Origin: Niallia taxi | GTDB lineage: Bacteria; Bacillota; Bacilli; Bacillales; Cytobacillaceae | Length of the DNA stretch: 64,000 bases | Assembly: GCF_004005475.1 (NCBI RefSeq) | Contig: NZ_RZTZ01000002.1 | Span: forward strand, 124,001-188,000 | Direction: 5' to 3' | Part shown: positions 59,937 to 64,000 of the stretch, in pieces | Numbering within the stretch: position 1 is the stretch's first letter | How the letters are laid out: each line of letters starts with the position of its first letter | Position numbers and translations under genes: made by a program | Notes under the pieces: generated by a model | The model's database searches: none | What the model saw: only the letters and a program-made list of their open reading frames with translations | What the model was told of the DNA's origin: nothing

Positions 59937-59966
59937 AAAAACATCTTCCTTGAGATGTTTTTTATT
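59937..59966. terminator. Bidirectional terminator at the end of the coat-like operon
   Basis: AAAAACATCT (59937-59946) / AGATGTTTTT (59953-59962), a perfect 10-bp stem with a TCCTTG loop; A- and T-runs work in both directions. It ends the minus-strand operon. Confidence 0.82.
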
Positions 59967-59972
59967 TGTATA

Positions 59973-60647
59973 TTATGGCAGGTGAACTGATTTTATATGG
60001 GTTAGCTTCCAATAAACAGGAGTTCCCTCAGCTGTAATTATCTCTATAATATTATTGGAAATATTTTTTACTAATCCAATCTTGTCAGGCGAATCTCCGA
60101 GATCAAATACAAGTAATTGGTCAGTATATTTTTTTAATTGCTCTTCAAAAGTGCGGGCTAAAGGTATATTGGAGGGGACAATGGGAAGATTCGCATTATT
60201 CAATGTGTATGGTGTTAAATTAGAAGTGTATGGAATAAGCCATTTGATATGATGCATGGAAATAAGAATAGTTTTAAAAACTGGAGAATAAAAAACAATA
60301 TAGTCATTTAAAATATTAGTGATATAGCCATGAATAGACTTATTGCCAGTAACGAATAATTCTATAAATTGTCCCTTTGCATTATTTAAAATTTTACGAT
60401 AGGAAATGTTTTCATTATCATCCTGAAATGGCAAATCTCCATTAGATGTATCAATGGTGAATTCTGTTTCTCCTTTTAGCGATTTCTTTATAGTATGAAC
60501 ATGGTTAAGTGGAATATAAAGGTACTTTTCTCCATCGTAAATCACGATAATATCCAGGCCATTGTCCAAAAGAATTCCAGAAAACACAGTTTTTCCTGAT
60601 ATTTCAACCTTTACATACTCATTTTTCAATTTTTTAAAGCTATCCAT
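59973..60647 (-). CDS. CotB-like three-module protein (putative spore coat)
   Basis: 224-residue protein made of three ~50-residue repeats of one module: roughly 6-57 (YVKVEISGKTVFSGILLD ... HVHTIKK), 88-140 (FIELFVTGNKSIHGYITN ... HHIKWL) and 172-222 (LVFDLGDSPDKIGLVKN ... THIKSV). Each has a short beta-rich core with a closing H-[IV]-x-x-[IL]. The pattern is that of the B. subtilis CotB N-terminal repeats and DUF2642-type domains, but RGGPES is lost. No low-complexity tail. ATG after AAGGAAGTG; third gene of the minus-strand operon, 42 nt after its neighbour. Role in spore coat is inferred. Confidence 0.65.
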   Translation of the reverse strand: MDSFKKLKNEYVKVEISGKTVFSGILLDNGLDIIVIYDGEKYLYIPLNHVHTIKKSLKGETEFTIDTSNGDLPFQDDNENISYRKILNNAKGQFIELFVTGNKSIHGYITNILNDYIVFYSPVFKTILISMHHIKWLIPYTSNLTPYTLNNANLPIVPSNIPLARTFEEQLKKYTDQLLVFDLGDSPDKIGLVKNISNNIIEIITAEGTPVYWKLTHIKSVHLP

Positions 60648-60689
60648 CTTTTCACTTCCTTAAAAAAGCAAGTAATTAAAATACACTAA

Positions 60690-62102
60690 TCATTTCTTTG
60701 TTTTTCTTAGACGTTCTTCCCTGATTTTCTTGTACATATATTCTGCATGTTTCATTAAGGAAAAATATTGTTTCTCAAGTGCAAGTTTCTGGTCTTTTGC
60801 ATCAATAATCTGTGTTTTTATTTCTGTTTTTGTATTAATTTCATTGTTTAATGGCACTTCTGGATTTTCCGTTTCCATTTTATCTAGTTCCGGTTGCTTT
60901 TTTTTGCTTCTTAAAGAGGATCCTAAGGGATTAAGGGGGTGCTTAAAGACACTATCACTTAGGTTATTGTTCTCCTTTTGTTTCACTTCTTTTTTCGGAG
61001 AAACTTGATCACTTTCGGCTTTAGGAGATTTATCCAAAGTATCAGCACTTCCTTTGTATTTTTGTGTTAAAACATCTGTCAAAAAGTCATGGAGAGTATC
61101 ATCTTGCTTCTTACCCTTGCTTGCTGGTATATCGGCAAAAACATTGTTTGTTTCACGAACTTCACTTTTAATATGGTCTGAGTTCTTTATGACCGCACCT
61201 GGATCTCCTGTGACTATAGTATTTTTCATTATCCCCATCATAGAATCATCAGTTATTGTTTCTGCTTTAGAATCAGAGACAGTATCTACAAGAGGGTCTA
61301 TGTCAGAATCAGAGACAGTATCTACAAGAGGGTTCGTGTCAGAATCAGAGATTGTTTCTACAAAAGGGTTCGTGTCAGAATCAGAGATCGTTTCTACAAG
61401 AGGGTTCGTGTCAGAATCAGAGATTGTATCTACAAGAGGGTTCGTGTCAGAATCAGGGATCGTTTCTACAAGAGGGTTCATGCTAAAATCGTAGACCTCG
61501 CTTTTAGCTGGTTCCATACTGTCCTTATAGTCAGCATTATCTCTTGTTTCTGTGTCAGAACCTGTAGCAGATTCCTTAATCAATTCGCTGCTTTCCGTAA
61601 TTTCTTCTAAATTTGCTTTAGAATCAGAGGAATTATCTTCATTATTAGACGATTGCTCCTGCTTAGAATCGGAATGATCATTTTCATGCAGGCCATTAAA
61701 GATATTTATTATCGAGGTTTTAAGGATATACATTTGTTCTTCCTTATTAATTAAAATCAAGAAGTCCTCGGTAACTTTACTTAGCATTCCTTTAAAAACC
61801 TGATTGGAATTACAGGTAATTGTCACCCAGCTGTATCTCAACTCCTCTAATAAAGCATTCAAATCTTTTTTTGTCTCAAGTGGAAATTCTAAGGATAATG
61901 GATTATTGTCTTTAGCATTCTTTGTAATAGCATGAATCTGGTCTAATGCAAAATAATAGATTTTCCCATTCATTTCAAGCATCAAATGATCTTCTTTGAC
62001 ATCGAGTAATGTGCCTTCCACATATTGGTCTTTGTCTAGGAAAAGCCTTATCTTGAATCTTTTTAGTCTATCAAGTGCATTGGAAAAAGTGAATTCTCCC
62101 AA
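60690..62102 (-). CDS. CotB-like two-module protein with a 12-residue Asp/Ser tandem repeat
   Basis: 470-residue protein. Two N-terminal modules (~13-63: IRLFLDKDQYVEGTLLDVKE ... QIHAITK; ~88-140: WVTITCNSNQVFKGMLSKVT ... IINIFNG) like those of its operon neighbours. Then ~330 residues of disordered, acidic Ser/Asp/Lys sequence containing six 12-residue repeats of the form NPLVETISDSDT (~207-280), and a Lys-rich helical end. TTG 62102 fits AGGAGG (62116-62111, reverse) with 8-nt spacing; a GTG at 62111 would overlap the SD. Likely a coat surface protein. Homology beyond CotB-type modules is not seen. Confidence 0.62.
   Translation of the reverse strand: MGEFTFSNALDRLKRFKIRLFLDKDQYVEGTLLDVKEDHLMLEMNGKIYYFALDQIHAITKNAKDNNPLSLEFPLETKKDLNALLEELRYSWVTITCNSNQVFKGMLSKVTEDFLILINKEEQMYILKTSIINIFNGLHENDHSDSKQEQSSNNEDNSSDSKANLEEITESSELIKESATGSDTETRDNADYKDSMEPAKSEVYDFSMNPLVETIPDSDTNPLVDTISDSDTNPLVETISDSDTNPFVETISDSDTNPLVDTVSDSDIDPLVDTVSDSKAETITDDSMMGIMKNTIVTGDPGAVIKNSDHIKSEVRETNNVFADIPASKGKKQDDTLHDFLTDVLTQKYKGSADTLDKSPKAESDQVSPKKEVKQKENNNLSDSVFKHPLNPLGSSLRSKKKQPELDKMETENPEVPLNNEINTKTEIKTQIIDAKDQKLALEKQYFSLMKHAEYMYKKIREERLRKTKK
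61270..61485 (-). repeat. Six 36-bp in-frame tandem repeats
   Basis: The forward-strand TCTACA marker recurs at 61285, 61321, 61357, 61393, 61429 and 61465, exactly 36 bp apart. The units encode the 12-residue DSDTNPLV[ED]T[IV]S type repeat of the 470-residue protein and differ by a few bases each. Confidence 0.92.
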
Positions 62103-62122
62103 AAGAACCACCTCCTAAATGA

Positions 62123-62152
62123 TAGTCGCTTCTTCTAAAAAAGAAGCGACTA
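62123..62152 (-). other. Intercistronic hairpin without U-run in the coat-like operon
   Basis: Perfect 12-bp inverted repeat TAGTCGCTTCTT / AAGAAGCGACTA (62123-62134 / 62141-62152), six-base loop, between the first and second genes. On the reverse strand it is followed by TCATTT, not a U-run. It could stabilise or process the mRNA, or act as a weak attenuator, and it lies 7 nt from the next SD. Confidence 0.7.
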
Positions 62153-62162
62153 ATCATAATGA

Positions 62163-62678
62163 TTATTTTTCACTGCTCTTTTCTTCTGTTTTTTCTTCCT
62201 TCTTATCATCCTTCTTTTCTTCTTGTTTCTCAGATTCCTCTTTCTGCGGCTTTTCAATTTTAAGTCCATAGCTGATATTGTGGATGTGGAAAGTGGCGAT
62301 TCTGATAATTTCTTCATGATGAACAATTGTAATATGCTCTAAATTAATGTCGTCCAATACGCCTTCGACGGACTCCTTACCACCGCGATTGATCTTAACC
62401 CAATTGTATTTTAAGCTTTCCATTACTTCAAAAAGCGTTGGAGCAGTTACAAATTCAAATACTTCAGGTATTTCAAGTTCAAATGGAAGGCCTTTTTTTG
62501 TGTTTTCTGTCAAACTTTTAATGTGGTGTGTTAAATAATAAACGACACCATCTGCTTCAGTAAGAATAGTGAAATGGTCTTCGCTAACCGCTAGTAATTT
62601 CCCGACGCGGGATTCAGGACCTCCTCTATCCACTTTAATTGTTTTACCTACTAATGTCTGTAATACTTCTTTATTCAT
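62163..62678 (-). CDS. CotB-type spore coat protein with two modules and Lys/Glu tail
   Basis: 171-residue protein and the clearest CotB relative of the operon. Module 1 (residues 10-57) has KVDRGGPESRVGKLLAVSED and HHIKSL; module 2 (89-136) has WVKINRGGKESVEGVLDDIN and FHIHNI. B. subtilis CotB carries the same RGGPES...GKL...HIKSI pattern. Residues 141-171 are almost only Lys, Glu, Asp and Ser. ATG 62678 is ten bases from AGGAGG; a TTG at 62684 is possible. First gene of the operon; a sigma-K-like promoter lies upstream. CotB is an outer-coat protein in B. subtilis; location here is inferred. Confidence 0.75.
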   Translation of the reverse strand: MNKEVLQTLVGKTIKVDRGGPESRVGKLLAVSEDHFTILTEADGVVYYLTHHIKSLTENTKKGLPFELEIPEVFEFVTAPTLFEVMESLKYNWVKINRGGKESVEGVLDDINLEHITIVHHEEIIRIATFHIHNISYGLKIEKPQKEESEKQEEKKDDKKEEKTEEKSSEK

Positions 62679-62711
62679 CTCCAAATAACCTCCTAGTTAT
62701 GTTTTCCTTGT

Positions 62712-62739
62712 ATGTATATGTGTCGGGGGAAGACAACGT
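62712..62739 (-). promoter_or_regulatory. Possible sigma-K promoter of the coat-like operon
   Basis: On the reverse strand AC (62739-62738), 17 nt, then CATATACAT (62720-62712). The mother-cell sigma-K consensus is AC-N16/17-CATAnnnTA; the last two bases deviate. It lies ~35 nt before the first coat-like gene. Confidence 0.35.
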
Positions 62740-62862
62740 ACTATGTTACCTGCCTATTTATGTAAATGCGTTTTTTTAGTGCGTGTATCAATAGTTTTTC
62801 TTTAGATAATTTTCCTGGTGTTGGACAAACGTATATTTTCATGTATGAAAGGAAAATTCCGA

Positions 62863-62890
62863 ACAAAAAGAATGACGAATCCATAAAATG
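62863..62890 (+). promoter_or_regulatory. Possible sigma-K promoter of the Lys/Asp repeat gene
   Basis: AC (62863-62864), 17 nt, then CATAAAATG (62882-62890); one mismatch to CATAnnnTA. Transcription would begin ~62897, consistent with a GTG start at 62910. Confidence 0.35.
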
Positions 62891-62909
62891 TAACAAAAAA
62901 AGGAAAGCG

Positions 62910-63569
62910 GTGAACTTTGTGGGGGACATTAAAAAGACTTTTTGTGATAGTTTAAAGAAATGGAAAGAAGGAATAACTATTTCATTAGAGATTAACATTA
63001 ATAAAAAATTGGATAGTCAAGAAGAAAACAAGGACGCTCTTTTGGTTAAAGCAGACGACCAAAAAGACGACAAAAAGCATGATGATAAAAAGGACGATAT
63101 AAAAGACGACAACAAAAAGCATGATGATAAAAAAGACGATCAAAAAGACGACGAAAAGCATGACGATCAAAAAGACGATCAAAAAGACGACGAAAAGCAT
63201 GATGATAAAAAAGACGATCAAAAAGACGACAACAAAAAGCATGATGATAACAAAGAAGGTAAAAAAGACGACAACAAAAAGCATGATGGTAAAAAAGAAG
63301 GTAAAAAAGACGACAAGAAGCATGATGGTAAAAAAGAAGGTAAAAAAGACGACAAGAAGCATGATGGTAAAAAAGAAGGTAAAAAAGACGACAAGAAGCA
63401 TGATGGTAAAAAAGAAGGTAAAAAAGACGACGAGAAGCATGATGGTAAAAAAGAAGGTAAAAAAGACGACAAAAAGCATGATGATAAAAAAGAAGGTAAA
63501 AAAGATGACAAGAAGCATGAGAAAAAGGATAGCAAAGATGACGACAAGAAAGGGACGCATAAAAAATAA
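62910..63569 (+). CDS. Lys/Asp/His-rich tandem-repeat protein (putative spore coat/exosporium polyampholyte)
   Basis: 219 residues from GTG 62910 (MNFVGDIKKTFCDSLKKWKE). After a ~45-residue head the protein is almost entirely Lys, Asp, His, Glu, Gly, Gln and Asn in 13-14-residue repeats such as KKHDGKKEGKKDD. No hydrophobic core, signal or membrane segment; it should be disordered and highly charged. The frame is open to 62766, but that part has no SD, while AAAAGGAAAG precedes 62910. It is divergent to the CotB-like operon, like the repeat-rich CotG next to CotB in B. subtilis. There is no sequence homology to CotG that I can see, so the functional parallel is inference. Confidence 0.6.
   Translation: MNFVGDIKKTFCDSLKKWKEGITISLEININKKLDSQEENKDALLVKADDQKDDKKHDDKKDDIKDDNKKHDDKKDDQKDDEKHDDQKDDQKDDEKHDDKKDDQKDDNKKHDDNKEGKKDDNKKHDGKKEGKKDDKKHDGKKEGKKDDKKHDGKKEGKKDDKKHDGKKEGKKDDEKHDGKKEGKKDDKKHDDKKEGKKDDKKHEKKDSKDDDKKGTHKK
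63078..63515 (+). repeat. About eleven 39/42-bp in-frame tandem repeats
   Basis: The marker CATGA occurs at 63078, 63120, 63159, 63198, 63240, 63282, 63321, 63360, 63399, 63438 and 63477. Spacings are 42, 39, 39, 42, 42, then five of 39, all multiples of three. The last five units are nearly identical. The forward strand is very purine-rich. Open frames appear on other frames and the reverse strand only because of the repeat. Confidence 0.95.
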
Positions 63570-63615
63570 GTATTACTTTGTATAGGTTTTGTCAATCTGC
63601 ATAGCAGAAAAAAAC

Positions 63616-63649
63616 TGGGATATAGTCTAACTATATTCTGATTTTTTTT
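63616..63649 (+). terminator. Intrinsic terminator after the Lys/Asp repeat gene
   Basis: TGGGATATAGT (63616-63626) pairs with ACTATATTCTG (63630-63640), an 11-bp stem with several G-U pairs and a CTA loop, then eight T. Confidence 0.75.
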
Positions 63650-63780
63650 GTGTGTGAAGAAATATTATAGTGTTTCTGCTATTTATTGATTGATTATTAT
63701 TAGTGGTACTTTGTATTCTTTCTGATTTCCTTATAAAAAACAATATATAGTTTAAAAGTACTATGTTATTCTAATATTAT

Positions 63781-63853
63781 TGGCAAATTTTACGAAAGTA
63801 AAAGACGCAAAGCCACGGGCCTAATGTGAAAGCAATGGCAGCCGGGTTGCCGA
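63781..63853 (+). ncRNA. Cyclic-di-GMP-I (GEMM-I) riboswitch
   Basis: P1 is formed by GGCAA (63782-63786) and TTGCC (63847-63851). P2 is TTTTAC-GAAA-GTAAAA (63788-63803) with the conserved GNRA tetraloop. The conserved core GACGCAAAGCC follows (63804-63814), then the P3 strands CGGGCCTAA ... GGCAGCCGGG. These are the landmarks of the class-I c-di-GMP aptamer. No U-run terminator follows, so control is probably at translation. Confidence 0.92.
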
Positions 63854-63928
63854 GACAAAAGCTTGTCTTGATTAATAAATTACTCCTTTCCTTTAAGTTT
63901 GCCAAAGTTAGAACTAGGAGTGGTTATA
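63854..63928 (+). promoter_or_regulatory. Expression platform with SD-masking helix
   Basis: ACTCCT (63882-63887) is fully complementary to AGGAGT (63916-63921), the SD of the next gene. In the loop, TTTGCCAA (63898-63905) is the exact complement of TTGGCAAA (63780-63787), which includes the 5' strand of P1. A small AGACAA/TTGTCT hairpin lies at 63853-63868. These give two competing folds; which one binds ligand is not known. Confidence 0.55.
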
Positions 63929-64000
63929 TTGGAAGTCAGGGTTGTTATAGCAGACGACTCTTTATTTATGAGAATTTACATAAAAAATTTATTAAAAAAC
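63929..64000 (+). CDS. Response regulator receiver protein (partial, cut by window end)
   Basis: Twenty-four codons are visible from TTG 63929 after TAGGAGT: MEVRVVIADDSLFMRIYIKN and LLKN. The paired acidic residues ADDS plus LFMR near the N-terminus are typical of CheY/CheB-like receivers. The rest lies outside the window, so output domain and name cannot be given. It is controlled by the c-di-GMP riboswitch, which suggests motility, chemotaxis or biofilm signalling. Confidence 0.75.
   Translation, partial: MEVRVVIADDSLFMRIYIKNLLKN

Noticed and set aside
59928-59990. 20-codon ORF with AAGGAGG just after sdhB (MQKKNIFLEMFFICILWQVN)
   Set aside because: It is formed largely by the bidirectional terminator at 59937-59966 and overlaps the 3' end of the convergent gene; most likely chance, although the SD is good.
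61270-63515. Regular repeats that might suggest a CRISPR array
   Set aside because: Units are contiguous or in-frame coding repeats with no unique spacers, and no cas genes are present.
62985-63560. Reverse-strand open frame of 191 codons encoding a hydrophobic repeat, and two other long frames over 63121-63595
   Set aside because: All arise from the 39/42-bp repeat, which contains no stops in several frames. They lack SD sequences and the Lys/Asp frame has the promoter, SD and terminator.

Overview
The window looks like the chromosome of a low-GC, endospore-forming Bacillaceae, probably a Bacillus- or Niallia-like species. The gene order follows the Bacillus subtilis accD to sdhB segment almost gene for gene. 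Spore genes occur throughout (ytvI, ytaF, ytxC, sspI and a coat-protein cluster). The species call is an inference from gene content and order; no rRNA or other marker is present.

Layout. 0-6.5 kb: a FadR-type regulator, accDA (fatty acid synthesis), pfkA-pyk (glycolysis) and fxsA. 6.5-11.5 kb: ytvI (minus strand), ytwI, then an accessory pair (MFS transporter and a signal-less gamma-glutamyltransferase) inserted before citZ. 11.5-18.5 kb: citZ-icd-mdh (TCA cycle) with a likely CcpA cre site far upstream, then the phoPR two-component system. 18.9-28 kb: polA-mutM-ytaF-coaE, nrdR-dnaB-dnaI, ytxC; the gapB-speD pair found here in B. subtilis is missing. 28-32 kb: thrS behind a T-box, then infC-rpmI-rplT behind an L20-type leader, with infC starting at AUU. 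32-37 kb: ysdA, a VTT/TVP38 gene, ysdB (reversed, with an exact sigma-W promoter match), ysdC, a frameshifted membrane gene, an AI-2E-family permease and sspI. 37-47.5 kb: an rRNA methyltransferase, pheST behind a T-box, zapA-cvpA, polX-mutS2 and yshE. 47.6-55 kb: lcfA-etfBA (without the fadR-fadB that lie between them in B. subtilis), trxA, uvrC, and lysC behind a lysine riboswitch. 55-60 kb: a DUF4288 gene and yslB (both reversed), then sdhCAB.

The last 4 kb leave the conserved order. A minus-strand operon of three proteins is built from seven copies of a ~50-residue CotB-like module, each protein with a different tail: Lys/Glu-rich, a 12-residue Asp/Ser repeat, or none. Divergent to it lies a very low-complexity Lys/Asp/His protein with about eleven 13-14-residue repeats. 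Both directions have sigma-K-like promoter matches, so I read this as a lineage-specific spore-coat locus. It is followed by a class-I cyclic-di-GMP (GEMM) riboswitch in front of a response-regulator gene cut by the window end; the leader has a plausible Shine-Dalgarno-masking helix.

Regulation visible in the DNA is RNA-heavy: two T-boxes, one lysine riboswitch, one ribosomal-protein leader, one c-di-GMP riboswitch and many intrinsic terminators. All calls come from reading the sequence and remembered family knowledge; no database search was run.
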